Shown here one piece after another: positions 1 through 10,318 of a stretch of DNA of 64,000 bases. The first letter of the stretch is position 1. Each line of letters starts with the position of its first letter. Made by a program: the position numbers and the translations under genes. Source of the DNA: JAXLQL01 sp046331625 (GTDB taxonomy: Bacteria; Acidobacteriota; Terriglobia; Bryobacterales; Bryobacteraceae). Location: positions 1 to 64,000 of the forward strand of contig JAXLQL010000031.1 in the NCBI GenBank assembly GCA_046331625.1, written 5' to 3'. The notes below the pieces were generated by a model that made no database searches, was not told the origin of the DNA, and saw nothing but the letters and a program-made list of their open reading frames with translations.

Positions 1-1138
1 CCGGCACTCCCGACCGCGCCACCAGGAACCGTCTTTCGGCCAACCCGGTGAAGTCGAGGTCATTGAGAACTTTTTCGCGCTCGCGATCAATCCGGGCCTG
101 GATTTTGTGCGTATACGATCTCGTAATCTTGGAGTACTCGATTCCCACATCATGAGACGCGGCACCGACCCAGATCTCGAGGCCCTGCCAACTGTCTTTC
201 ATCTTCCACAGGCGGATGTGATGGCGCTTGGCAAAGGTGTTGTTCTGTTTCTGGAACACGAGGTCAGGCAGTCGCCCACCGAGCGTCATCGGCGAGACGG
301 GAGCCCGGTTGTAGGGCCGCCGCTTCACGATAGCGTAACCTGCCTTGAACGCCGCTTTGACGCACATCTTGTCCGCCGTGTACCAGCCAGCTTCGCGGAA
401 CGCATGCTCCACGCTGGCGCGGTCACCGGCCACCACGACATTGGTCCAATCAGAAGGCTGCGGCGGATTGACCGATTCGATGCGCTTGGGGAGAGATGCC
501 ACGAGCGAATCCCAGCCGGTGGGGACCATGTTATCGAGCCTCGACACCGCGGGGATGAATTCGAGCGATTCGGGAAACGGAGGCGGCTCCTCGAGGGCCA
601 GCAGCATTTCGACCCCACTTCTGTATCGGATTTGCGGCCGCTTGATTTCCGACCAGACGAACTTGTATCCCTGCAGGATGCCGAGCGAAACCGGGTGCGT
701 GTAAACGAGCGGGGCGAAAACGAGGTCCCACTTGGTGGGCCGCTTGCGCAATCCGCCCGGTCCGATAATCAAGCTGTCGGGTCCGACGGTTTCGCGGGCG
801 TTGTCCACCTCCACCAGCTTCGCGTGCAACGGCCAGCGTCTTCCGAACGCCTCGATCTCCCGGAATGCCAGCCGCAGGAACGAGCGTCCGTTGGGACCGC
901 TCCGTGGCTTGGCCTCCACAATCTGCCCGGAAACCACCGCGCCCTGCGGCGCCACCATGTCTTCGGCGGCAATGACCACGGCACGGATCTCGTCTCCGGC
1001 CCTGGCGCGATCAGAAGCCAGCGGTTGTTGGAGCCGGATCCATAAATGCGGCGTGCGGGCCACGATCGGGCCTTGAGCCGGCAGCGTCCACGGCGAGACG
1101 GCCAGCGCGATGCTCAGCAGGTGCCTCCACGAGGGCAT
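1..1138 (-). CDS. LssY_C-domain exported protein, C-terminus missing at window edge
   Basis: Open minus-strand frame from an ATG at 1138 that runs off the left edge without a stop; 379 codons are visible. The first ~22 residues (MPSWRHLLSIALAVSPWTLPAQG) look like a signal peptide, so the product is probably exported. Residues ~45-110 hold a beta-rich segment (GAVVSGQIVEAKP). Near the edge, RHHIRLWKM, then EIWVGAASHDVGIEY and THKIQARIDRER match the conserved core of the LssY C-terminal domain, found in membrane proteins of the LssY/PAP2 group. No catalytic function is known to me for this domain. The gene faces away from its right-hand neighbour region and has about 210 bp of non-coding DNA upstream. 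Confidence 0.7.
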   Translation of the reverse strand, partial: MPSWRHLLSIALAVSPWTLPAQGPIVARTPHLWIRLQQPLASDRARAGDEIRAVVIAAEDMVAPQGAVVSGQIVEAKPRSGPNGRSFLRLAFREIEAFGRRWPLHAKLVEVDNARETVGPDSLIIGPGGLRKRPTKWDLVFAPLVYTHPVSLGILQGYKFVWSEIKRPQIRYRSGVEMLLALEEPPPFPESLEFIPAVSRLDNMVPTGWDSLVASLPKRIESVNPPQPSDWTNVVVAGDRASVEHAFREAGWYTADKMCVKAAFKAGYAIVKRRPYNRAPVSPMTLGGRLPDLVFQKQNNTFAKRHHIRLWKMKDSWQGLEIWVGAASHDVGIEYSKITRSYTHKIQARIDREREKVLNDLDFTGLAERRFLVARSGVP

Positions 1139-1350
1139 TCGTTCTGTTCTAGACTACTCGGGGTCCACTTTGCAAGTGCTAAGGCGTAGTCTATGCAGAA
1201 ATTAATCGGCTGGAAGGTCACGGGACTACAGGTTTTGCTGCCAAGGGCTCAGCGGCGTAGGCGCATTCCGGCGCGCGGAAGTCCCCGGACTACCGGTAGG
1301 CTCGAGCCCGTGGGGCCGGCCATCGCAACGGCTTTTGCGGCACGGGGCCG

Positions 1351-2163
1351 CTACGTCAACTCACCGGCCAGCAGCGCCGGCAGTTGGCCAGGCCGGCGGC
1401 GGATCCCCATGAAAAACTGCCCGAACGCCGCATAGACCGCGCTCACCTCGTCAAAGCGCATCTCGTAGATCAGCTTCTTGAAGTGCAGCGGATCCTCGCT
1501 GAACAGATCCACGCCCCATTCCCAGTCGTCGAACCCGATCGAGCCCGAGATGATCTGCTTCACCGAATCGGCGTATTTGCGCCCCACCATGCCGTGCTCG
1601 TGCATCATGCGGGCGCGGTCGGCAAACGGGACCTGATACCAGTTCTTCTGTTCGCCCCGGCGGCGGTCCATCGGATAGAAGCAAAGGTAACGATGCTGCG
1701 GCATGGCGGGATACAGGCGTGGCTCCATGGCCTTTCGCTGCCGCTCCATCTCCTCGGCCAGCGCCTCGTTCCATGCATCGGTGCCGGGCTCGAGCCCCTT
1801 GTCGGCGAAGACGCGCCAGATGCGTCCGGTGGATTCGTACAGGCCGAGTTCCACCACGGAAAGATAGGAGTGCGCAGGTTCCAGATAGTCGAACAGGCGC
1901 AGCCGCGCGAACTCGAGCTCAGTGCGATTGAGCTCGGCCATATCGCGGCGGAAGTGGACGAGCATGAGGTCGCCCTTGTGGCCCAGCATCGAGAACAGCG
2001 CCGACTGCGAGTTCTCCGCTTGCGCCAGCCATGCCGCCGCTTCTTCGGAAATGGCGCGGCAGACGGTCTCGGGCAACTGCTTCCACTCGCGCCAGCGGAT
2101 TTTCATCATCTGGTGCAACGCGTAGGAACCTTCGAGTGTGAGGGGAACGATGGGACCGTCCAT
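1351..2163 (-). CDS. chdC: Coproheme decarboxylase (chlorite dismutase family, HemQ)
   Basis: 270 residues, chlorite dismutase fold. The family converts coproheme III to heme b in the coproporphyrin-dependent pathway, in the cytoplasm, using peroxide. The C-terminal half carries the family hallmarks: YPMDRRRGEQKNWYQVP (the NWY tyrosine region belongs to the coproheme pocket), HGMVGRKYADSVKQIISG, IGFDDWEWGVDLF and YEMRFDEVSAVYAAFGQFF. Length is slightly above the usual ~245. It is divergently transcribed from the ferrochelatase gene with only 42 bp between start codons, so both likely share a regulatory region. The pairing with ferrochelatase supports heme synthesis rather than chlorite detoxification. 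Confidence 0.93.
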   Translation of the reverse strand: MDGPIVPLTLEGSYALHQMMKIRWREWKQLPETVCRAISEEAAAWLAQAENSQSALFSMLGHKGDLMLVHFRRDMAELNRTELEFARLRLFDYLEPAHSYLSVVELGLYESTGRIWRVFADKGLEPGTDAWNEALAEEMERQRKAMEPRLYPAMPQHRYLCFYPMDRRRGEQKNWYQVPFADRARMMHEHGMVGRKYADSVKQIISGSIGFDDWEWGVDLFSEDPLHFKKLIYEMRFDEVSAVYAAFGQFFMGIRRRPGQLPALLAGELT

Positions 2164-2205
2164 CTTCTAATGCTACAACCCGGGCATGCTACAACTGGGC
2201 AGGAC

Positions 2206-3159
2206 ATGCAACACGACGCCCTGCTGATCGTTTCCTTCGGCGGACCCGAAAAACACGAAGACGTGATCCCGTTTCTCGAGAACGTGCTCCGCGGACGGAA
2301 CGTACCGCGCGAGCGGATGCTCGAAGTGGCCGAACACTATTACCATCTCGAAGGGCGCAGCCCGATCAATGACCAAGTTCGGGCCTTGATTGCCGCGCTC
2401 CGCGAACTGTTCGATCGCGAGGGTCCAGCACTGCCGATCTACTGGGGCAACCGCAACTGGCATCCCATGCTCCCGGATACGATGCGGCAGATGAAGGCCG
2501 ACGGGATCCGGCACGCGCGCGCATTCGTGACCTCGATCTTCAGTTCCTACTCCGGATGCCGGCAGTATCGCGAGAACATCGAAGCGGCTCGCACCGAGGT
2601 GGGCGAAGGCGCGCCCGCGATCGACAAGCTACCATCGTTCGCCAATCACCCGCTGTTCCTCGCGGCGATGGCCGATCGCGTGCGCGACGCGTTGGCCGGC
2701 GGTGACGCCGAAGTGGTGTTCACCGCGCACAGCATCCCGAACTCGATGTCCGCCGGTTGCGCCTACGTGGCGCAACTCGAAGAGGCCTGCCGCCGCGTGA
2801 CAGCGCTCGCCGGCGCTGCCCGCCACACGTTGGTGTACCAGAGCCGCAGCGGACCACCTACGCAACCCTGGCTCGGTCCGGATGTGTGCGATTTCCTGCG
2901 GTCGCGCCAAGACCGCACGCCCGTAGTGATCGCGCCCATCGGGTTTCTGTCGGATCACGTGGAAGTGCTGTGGGATCTCGATCACGACGCGCGAGCAGCC
3001 GCCGAAGAGCGCGGGATTCCGATGGTGCGCGCAGGAACGGTGGGCACGCATCCGAAGTTCGTGCGGATGATTCGCGAACTGGTGCTCTCCGGAGTGACGC
3101 AGGTTTGCGCAGCCGAATGCTGCCCGCCTCCCGCGCGGCCCGGGAGCGCGAGGCCGTGA
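2206..3159 (+). CDS. hemH: Ferrochelatase (coproporphyrin type likely)
   Basis: 317 residues from ATG 2206; the frame is open far upstream, but homology begins at MQHDALLIVSFGGPE, as in family N-termini. An in-frame ATG at 2170 is the alternative. Inserts Fe2+ into the porphyrin ring; with ChdC next to it the substrate is probably coproporphyrin III. Motifs: FTAHSIPNSM with the metal-binding His region, YQSRSGPPTQPWLGPDV, and the Glu of HVEVLWDLDHDA. The protein ends in a cysteine-rich tail (VCAAECCPPP), which may ligate an Fe-S cluster as in some bacterial ferrochelatases, although a full four-Cys set is not obvious. Its stop overlaps the next start by one base. Confidence 0.93.
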   Translation: MQHDALLIVSFGGPEKHEDVIPFLENVLRGRNVPRERMLEVAEHYYHLEGRSPINDQVRALIAALRELFDREGPALPIYWGNRNWHPMLPDTMRQMKADGIRHARAFVTSIFSSYSGCRQYRENIEAARTEVGEGAPAIDKLPSFANHPLFLAAMADRVRDALAGGDAEVVFTAHSIPNSMSAGCAYVAQLEEACRRVTALAGAARHTLVYQSRSGPPTQPWLGPDVCDFLRSRQDRTPVVIAPIGFLSDHVEVLWDLDHDARAAAEERGIPMVRAGTVGTHPKFVRMIRELVLSGVTQVCAAECCPPPARPGSARP

Positions 3160-3512
3160 TGGGACACGGGAGGACGATACAAGTGAATACCCTCGATCCT
3201 GCCTACCGCGCAGCCGTCTTCTGGGTAGCGTACTTGATGTGGGCCCTCGGTATCTGGCGTACCGCTGACGCCTTGTCCAATCGACCAGGCGTCTCCGGAC
3301 TCGAGTGGTTCCTTCTGGCCGCGCTCGCAATTACACCGCTCGCAAGCGGCGCCGGCTTGCATCGAACCGAGAAAGCGTTTCGGCGAGCACTCGAGGCAGG
3401 CGTCCCGAACCCTGAGGCCCTACGCTCGGCCGTTTCCTCGATGCGAACGCAACTGCTGGTCTTGGGCGTAACGGTGTTTGCGGTGAGTGACCTGCTGTCG
3501 CGAACGCGCTAG
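3159..3512 (+). CDS. Small hypothetical membrane protein
   Basis: 117 residues from ATG 3159, overlapping the hemH stop by one base (TGATG), so it is probably co-translated with hemH. Three hydrophobic stretches are visible: AVFWVAYLMWALGIW (~20-34), EWFLLAALAITPLASGAGL (~48-66) and LLVLGVTVFAVSDLL near the C-terminus. I recognise no family. The coupling suggests a link to heme synthesis, but that is inference only. A GTG at 3183 is an alternative start that would remove eight residues. Confidence 0.6.
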   Translation: MGHGRTIQVNTLDPAYRAAVFWVAYLMWALGIWRTADALSNRPGVSGLEWFLLAALAITPLASGAGLHRTEKAFRRALEAGVPNPEALRSAVSSMRTQLLVLGVTVFAVSDLLSRTR

Positions 3513-3525
3513 TGGAACGAGCGCC

Positions 3526-3741
3526 CTATGCCACCGGACTTGGCTTGGCGCCCGCCGCCATCAACATTCGCAGTGCCAACAGGTTCGACGCATGGTACGC
3601 CGTGACTCCCATGTTCTTCACATCTTCGTCGGCTGTTCCGATATGCCGCTTGACCAGCGTGCGGAACTCATCGATAGTGATGCCGAGTTCACGCGCAGCT
3701 TCGGCTTCCGAGAAGAACGATTTTGACGCCGTCTTTGCCAT
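3526..3741 (-). CDS. Small putative helix-turn-helix protein
   Basis: 71 residues starting at MAKTASKSFFSEAEAARELG; an ATG 42 bp further upstream (3783) is possible but adds a low-complexity N-terminus. SEAEAARELGITIDEFRTLV resembles the first helix-turn-helix of MerR/excisionase-like proteins, suggesting DNA binding. The rest (AYHASNLLALRMLMAAGAK) is helical. No partner gene is evident. It converges on the small membrane protein gene with 13 bp between stops. Function unknown. Confidence 0.5.
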   Translation of the reverse strand: MAKTASKSFFSEAEAARELGITIDEFRTLVKRHIGTADEDVKNMGVTAYHASNLLALRMLMAAGAKPSPVA

Positions 3742-3899
3742 TGGGGACAAACTGATTGTAGAGGGAGCAGGGCGCTGTCCCAATCAGCAGGAGTCCCTAG
3801 ATACAAGGTGCTTTGTCCTGACCAACCGGATTTCACCGTGTACTACGTAGTTTCCGTCCACGGAGGCGTGTTTCGGCGCGCTCGAGTAGGCTGGTCCGC

Positions 3900-6479
3900 T
3901 TAGTAGGGAAGTTTGAACTCCGGTACCACGGCGGCCACAAGTGCATGCGGACTCGCGAACCGGCTCGCGTTTCGGCGCAATTCCACCCCTCCGCGGTGCA
4001 ACTGCACACCATCTTCTTCGTTCGCCTGTAGACCCACCGCGCCGGTAGGAATTGCCGAGTCTTCCCAGCGCGCGAAACTCGCTTCATTCACGAACAGCCG
4101 GAAGCGAGGACCATCCATTTCGAGGGCGAACGCTACCTGCCGCCCTACCCCCGCCACCGGATCCACTTGTGGCGTAATGGCTACGGCTTCACCAGCCATG
4201 TGGCGCAACACACGCACACCCAGCCCCTCGCCGCCCTCGCGGTCCACACGAACCGAGTAGTACCGGTCGAGCCGATTCGATGCTCGCGCCAACAGCGTTA
4301 CGCCCTTGCGGAACGAAACCTCGAAGTCGGCGCGGCCATTCGGAGTATTCGCGCTCTGCTTGTACAGCACCGCTCCAGCCAGGCGCGCGATGCCGCCGTC
4401 GACCTGGAGCGCTCCCGATCGCAGCGGCGAAGTCCAATCCGAGGTCGATGGAGCGTTCCACTGCGCGCGCAGTTCGCGCTGCAGCGAGAAGCTGCCACCG
4501 CCTCCGCTCATCAACCCGAAGCTGATCGCCATCGCCGCCACCAAAGGCGCGATGATTCCCCACGGACCATAGCTGGTGGGCATTCCACGCGCGGGCGCCG
4601 GCTCCTCGATCGCTTCGCCCACTCCTCGCAGGCGCCGGATCGCCCAACGCCAACGCGCCAGCCAGTTCGGCACCACCTGGTCGAGCAGCGCCTCGGCGCA
4701 TTCCTCATCGGTCATTCCAGTGAGGTCGAGGTCGATATCGCGGCCGAGCAACGATGTCGGATCGCATTCGCTCACACGCACCGCCAGCGGACGCTGCGCG
4801 TTTGCGAAAACCGCCGCTGTCGCCCATTCGTCGCGTGCGTGATCGGTACCCAGATACGCTGGCGACAAGATCGCTATCACTCGCCCGGCTCCGCGAATCG
4901 CCTGTGTCACGCGGCGATGGGTGCTGGGTCCGCGCTTGCGCGCTGGATTCCACATCCGAACCGCATAGCCTTCCGCTTCGAGCGTGGAGGCGACGAACTC
5001 GGCCCACTTCGCGTCTGGCTCGGCGTAGCTGACGAAGTAGGCGGGCCGGCTGGAAGCGGTAGCCGCGCCTGACTCCGGCCGCGCTTTCCACAGAGGCGCC
5101 AGAGTGTCGAGAAGATTCTGCGCGTAGGCATCGGTTTGCGCCACCAGGTCCACCGCCGCGGCCGTATCGAGCAGCAGGCCGGGCTCGCATCGGGAAACGC
5201 GCGCAGCGGTTCGTGGCAGCCCGAGTTCGGCGGCTTCCTGCCACTCATCCACCGCGTAGTCAGAGTGCAGATACTCCTGTGAGAAGATGCCGATCAGCCC
5301 GGACGAATCTTCCATTGCCTCGCGGATCTTTCGCAGCGTCAACGGACCGCGCCTGCGCCCCGGATTCCACAAACGCGCCGTGTAGCCTTCCTTGCGCAGC
5401 GATTCCACCACGAATTCGGCCCAGTGTTGGTCGGCGCGGGCGTAGCTGATGTAATAGTCGGCCTTGCGGCCGAGCGGCGACCCCGGCAGCCATAGCGGGC
5501 TCACGTGCTCGAGCAGCGCGGCGGCGAAAGCGTCACCGGACTTTTCCGCGAGATCCGCTGGATCCGCGAATGCGCCGCCCGGCAAATGCGAAGCGTCGCA
5601 CGGCGCTACCTTGATCGCCGAAAGGAGCTTCCCCGCTTCCCGCGCGAAGCTCCACTCGTCCCAGACCGCACCCGACTCGAGGTATCGAGGCGACAAGATC
5701 GCCAAAAGCTGGCGCGCGTTGGCGAGGCCCGCTTCTGCTTCGACGGTGAGTCCGGTGCCCCGCGGGATATCCGGGCTCCACATCCGCGTCGAGTAACCCT
5801 CGCGTTCGAGGATCTGCGAGACGTTCGATGCCACCTGGAAATCGTCGGGCGCGTAGCTGATGAAGTAGTCGACTTCGCGTGTAGTGGGCGAGCCAGGCTT
5901 GGCGTCGATGGTGCTCGACTTCCAGAACTTGCGCCACCCGGGCGCCACCGCTTCCACGATCAGGTCGCCCCAGTGCGCCTTGGGCTTGCCGACCAAGTCC
6001 AGGTAGTGGATCGCGGCCATGAGTCCGTCCACTTTGCACGGCGCCACGCGAATGGGGATGATCCGCCGCGACTCGTTGTCGGGATTGGCGGCCCAAGCCG
6101 CGGACCATTCCGCCCATGCATAGTCCGATCGCATGTAGTGTGGCGAAAGGATCGCGATGATTCGGCGGGCGTTGCGTAGCGCGCGATCGATCTGGAGCGG
6201 AAAGTTCTGCCCGTAGAGGAAGTCGCGGTGCTGGTAGACCACTCGGAAGCCGCGCTTTTCCAGGGCTTCGGCGGTCAGCTTCGCCCATTCCACATCGGGG
6301 CTTGCGTAGGAAATGAAGAAGTCTGCCTCTTCTTCGCGAAGCCCAACCGAGATGGACAGATTCGCCAAATCGAGCGCTGAGGCGTCAAAACACTGCGCGC
6401 AGAGCGCAGTGAGTTGGCCTTCGATCAATTGCGGACAGGGCGTACCGCATCGCTCGCAAACCATGGTGGGATACTCCAT
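3900..6479 (-). CDS. Four-TIR-domain membrane protein with N-terminal zinc ribbon
   Basis: 859 residues. An N-terminal zinc-ribbon-like segment (C8, C11, C15, C27, C30) is followed by four tandem TIR domains at about 53-185, 203-332, 340-466 and 480-606, each opening with [FY][FY][IV]SYA. Each has the box-2/alpha-C pattern S-x-x-Y-x(6-8)-[AD]EW, giving a candidate NADase glutamate at E124, E275, E412 and E551. A single transmembrane helix at ~639-657 (IIAPLVAAMAISFGLM) is followed by a ~200-residue beta-rich domain resembling LamG/DUF1080-type jelly rolls (RYYSVRVDREGG, GAVGLQANEEDG). Predicted topology: TIRs in the cytoplasm, jelly roll outside. TIR enzymes cleave NAD or make cyclic ADP-ribose signals in defence systems; no effector partner lies beside this gene, so a defence role is inference. 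Confidence 0.85.
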   Translation of the reverse strand: MEYPTMVCERCGTPCPQLIEGQLTALCAQCFDASALDLANLSISVGLREEEADFFISYASPDVEWAKLTAEALEKRGFRVVYQHRDFLYGQNFPLQIDRALRNARRIIAILSPHYMRSDYAWAEWSAAWAANPDNESRRIIPIRVAPCKVDGLMAAIHYLDLVGKPKAHWGDLIVEAVAPGWRKFWKSSTIDAKPGSPTTREVDYFISYAPDDFQVASNVSQILEREGYSTRMWSPDIPRGTGLTVEAEAGLANARQLLAILSPRYLESGAVWDEWSFAREAGKLLSAIKVAPCDASHLPGGAFADPADLAEKSGDAFAAALLEHVSPLWLPGSPLGRKADYYISYARADQHWAEFVVESLRKEGYTARLWNPGRRRGPLTLRKIREAMEDSSGLIGIFSQEYLHSDYAVDEWQEAAELGLPRTAARVSRCEPGLLLDTAAAVDLVAQTDAYAQNLLDTLAPLWKARPESGAATASSRPAYFVSYAEPDAKWAEFVASTLEAEGYAVRMWNPARKRGPSTHRRVTQAIRGAGRVIAILSPAYLGTDHARDEWATAAVFANAQRPLAVRVSECDPTSLLGRDIDLDLTGMTDEECAEALLDQVVPNWLARWRWAIRRLRGVGEAIEEPAPARGMPTSYGPWGIIAPLVAAMAISFGLMSGGGGSFSLQRELRAQWNAPSTSDWTSPLRSGALQVDGGIARLAGAVLYKQSANTPNGRADFEVSFRKGVTLLARASNRLDRYYSVRVDREGGEGLGVRVLRHMAGEAVAITPQVDPVAGVGRQVAFALEMDGPRFRLFVNEASFARWEDSAIPTGAVGLQANEEDGVQLHRGGVELRRNASRFASPHALVAAVVPEFKLPY

Positions 6480-6601
6480 GGAAGAGATCGGCGGGATCCC
6501 GCGTTTGCGTTAGACCCCACAGTACGCCGCGCATAGGCCGCGAGTCCCTTGCGCCGTTCGCGACCCGTTTAAGCTACCCTCCGGCGCAAGCCCCTCTCCA
6601 G

Positions 6602-7327
6602 TCAAAACACCGGCTTCACGAACTTCCCCGCCAACCACACCGCCGCATCCGGCCTCCGCCACCGCAGCGGACCAGCCACCAGCGCCGCCACCACCTCCCG
6701 ATGCACCACCTGTGGCGCCAGCCCAGCCCGGATCCTCACGATCCGGTCATCGCCCAGCCCCAGAAAAATCCGCCGCGACCGTTCCAACCCCTCCAACCTC
6801 TCGAACTCGTTCGGAATCTCACCGCGTTGGTTCGCGATCCGGTGTACCGCCTCCGCCGGATCGATGTCGAGCAGCAACACCACATCCGGCCTCGGAAACC
6901 GCTGCGTCATGATCCGCTCGATCTCTCGCTCGTTCCCCCCCCGCGCGCCTTGATACGCGATCGACGAATAGTAGTACCGGTCGAGGATCACCACGCGACC
7001 CTCATGCAGCGCCGGCAGGATCAAGCCGTTCACGTGCTCCGTGCGGTCCTCGAGAAACGCCGCGAGTTCTTCTTCGAGCGACATCCGCCCCGTCGTCGCG
7101 GACTCGCGGATCTTGCGCCCCCACGGTCCGTCGGTCGGCTCCCGCGACACCACCGGAGTCTCCCCAGCGCGTTCGAGCGCCTCGCGCAGCATCCGCACCT
7201 GCGTCGACTTGCCCGTGCCGTCGATGCCTTCGAACACCACAAACACGCCGGGCCAAGAGTCCGTGGAAAGAGCCGATGAGGATGGAGTGCGGGTCGGGAT
7301 TTCCTGAGTATGGCATAGAGGATTCAC
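6602..7327 (-). CDS. tmk: Thymidylate kinase
   Basis: Phosphorylates dTMP to dTDP with ATP in the cytoplasm. The P-loop GIDGTGKS sits at ~34-41, followed by REPTDGPWGRKIRE, which corresponds to the dTMP-binding REP motif, and DRYYYSSIAYQGARG, the DR(Y/F) motif. The lid region is ANQRGEIPNEFERLE. The ATG at 7327 gives 241 residues with a ~27-residue extension rich in Ser/Thr/Pro; a GTG at 7246 (MFVVFEGIDG) would give the usual N-terminus and may be the true start. Divergent from rpiB with 30 bp between the annotated starts. The REPTDG variant is less common than REPGG, so a related nucleotide kinase cannot be fully excluded. Confidence 0.85.
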   Translation of the reverse strand: MNPLCHTQEIPTRTPSSSALSTDSWPGVFVVFEGIDGTGKSTQVRMLREALERAGETPVVSREPTDGPWGRKIRESATTGRMSLEEELAAFLEDRTEHVNGLILPALHEGRVVILDRYYYSSIAYQGARGGNEREIERIMTQRFPRPDVVLLLDIDPAEAVHRIANQRGEIPNEFERLEGLERSRRIFLGLGDDRIVRIRAGLAPQVVHREVVAALVAGPLRWRRPDAAVWLAGKFVKPVF

Positions 7328-7805
7328 CGGTCAACAATGCTAAAATCGAGGTTCCCCATGAAAATCGCCATCGGGGCGGACCACGCTGGTTTCACCCTGA
7401 AGGAACAGCTTCGCCAATGGCTCGCCGCCCGTGGACATGAGGTTATGGATTGCGGCACCGGAAACGGCGAGTCCACTGACTACCCGGATTACGCCGCTCT
7501 CGTCGCACGCCGCGTGACCGAAGGCGCAGTCGACCGCGGTATCCTCGTCTGCTCCACCGGAGTCGGCATGTCGATCGCGGCGAACAAGGTCCCCGGCATC
7601 CGCGCCGCGCTCGCCGTCAATCCGGAAGAGGTGCACCTGACGCGCTCGCACAACGATGCCAACGTGCTCGCGCTCGGCGCGCGCTACACCGATTCGGCCA
7701 CCGCCGAGCAGATGGTCGACGTCTTTCTCAACACCGAATTCGAGGGCGGCCGTCACGCGCGCCGCGTGGCCAAAATCGCAAGGCTCGAGGAGGAAATGAA
7801 TCATA

Positions 7806-9140
<1,335 letters not shown>

Positions 9141-9149
9141 GGCCGCGCC

Positions 9150-10274
9150 ATGCGCATTGTCCTGGACGCGCGCCATGTCCAGGATTTCGGCATCGGCACC
9201 TACATCCGAAACCTGCTCCAGGGCCTCGCAGCCATCGATCAGGAGAATCGCTACCTGCTCGTCTGCTACGCGCAAGACCGCGATAGCTTCGCTGGCCTGC
9301 CGCGCAACTTCTCCACCGTCCCGTACTCGCACGGCGATCTCGAAAAGTTCGACAACGTGCGCTTCCCCATCGTCGTCAAGCGCCTCGCGGCCGACCTTTG
9401 CCATGTCCCCATCAATCGCGTTCCGTTGATGATGCCGCAGCCCTACGTGGTCACCGTACACGACATGAGCCGCGTGCTGCTCTCCGGCGCCGGATGGCGC
9501 AATCAGTTGAGCCTCTTCCGCGCGCGCCGGGGATTGCTGCGCGCCGGCAAAGTGATCGCGGTCTCCGCGGCCACGCGCCGCTCGGTCGAGACCGTGCTCG
9601 GCGTTCCGCATGACCACATCCGCGTCATCTACAACGCGCTCGATCCCAAGTTTCTCGCCCTGCGCCCGTCCCCCGAAGAGCGAACCCGCGCGCTCGAGCG
9701 CTACGGAGTCTCTGAGCCGTTCATCCTTTATGTCGGCAACATCCGCCCGCACAAGAACGTGCCGCGGCTAATTGAAGCGTTCTCCGTGCTGCGTGACGAG
9801 CTTCAGGAAAGCGAGCAGTTCCGGAACCTGCGCCTCATCGTGGTGGGCGACGACATCTCCAAGTATCCGGCAGTGCGCCGGGCCGCCGCGCAGACACGCC
9901 TCGGCCAGGCGATCCGGTTTCTCGGCCACATTCCGGTGGAAGCGTTGAAGGCCTTCTACGAATCCGCCGCGGCCTTCGCGTTTCCTTCGCTGCACGAAGG
10001 CTTCGGCCTGCCGCCGCTCGAAGCCATGGCCAGCGGCACGCCCGTGCTGACTTCGAACGTGAGTTCGCTGCCCGAAGTGGTGGGCGATGCGGCTGTGACC
10101 GTGAGTCCGGACAACGTCTTCGAGATCGCCCGCGGCCTCAAGGAAATCCTCCTCGATCAACCCGCCCGCGCTCGCCTTATCGAACGTGGTTACGAGCAGG
10201 TGCGCAAGTTCAGTTGGGAGCGCACCGCGCACCAGGTGCTCGAGACCTACCGCGAGGCGCTCTCGCGCCCGTAA
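9150..10274 (+). CDS. GT4-family glycosyltransferase
   Basis: 374 residues, GT-B fold of the glycosyltransferase family 4 type. The N-terminal half has DARHVQDFGIGTYIRNLL (acceptor-side glycine loop) and VTVHDMSRVL; the C-terminal half has ILYVGNIRPHKNVPRLIEAF, GDDISKYPAVRR and the nucleotide-sugar EX7E motif in HEGFGLPPLEAMASGTPV. It likely transfers a sugar from a nucleotide donor during polysaccharide or glycolipid synthesis. The acceptor cannot be inferred because no other polysaccharide genes are next to it. Starts 9 bp after the glyA stop. Confidence 0.88.
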   Translation: MRIVLDARHVQDFGIGTYIRNLLQGLAAIDQENRYLLVCYAQDRDSFAGLPRNFSTVPYSHGDLEKFDNVRFPIVVKRLAADLCHVPINRVPLMMPQPYVVTVHDMSRVLLSGAGWRNQLSLFRARRGLLRAGKVIAVSAATRRSVETVLGVPHDHIRVIYNALDPKFLALRPSPEERTRALERYGVSEPFILYVGNIRPHKNVPRLIEAFSVLRDELQESEQFRNLRLIVVGDDISKYPAVRRAAAQTRLGQAIRFLGHIPVEALKAFYESAAAFAFPSLHEGFGLPPLEAMASGTPVLTSNVSSLPEVVGDAAVTVSPDNVFEIARGLKEILLDQPARARLIERGYEQVRKFSWERTAHQVLETYREALSRP

Positions 10275-10318
10275 CCCCCAAGGCTGCGCCGGCCGGGCGA
10301 GTCAGGCGGCGAGTCCTC

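Noticed and set aside
1139..1350. Possible small gene or RNA in the gap right of the LssY_C gene
   Set aside because: A short plus frame (from 1193) has no ribosome binding site or homology and overlaps chdC; no RNA fold stood out.
1384..2205. Upstream extension of the hemH frame
   Set aside because: This stretch is antisense to chdC; family homology starts at 2206.
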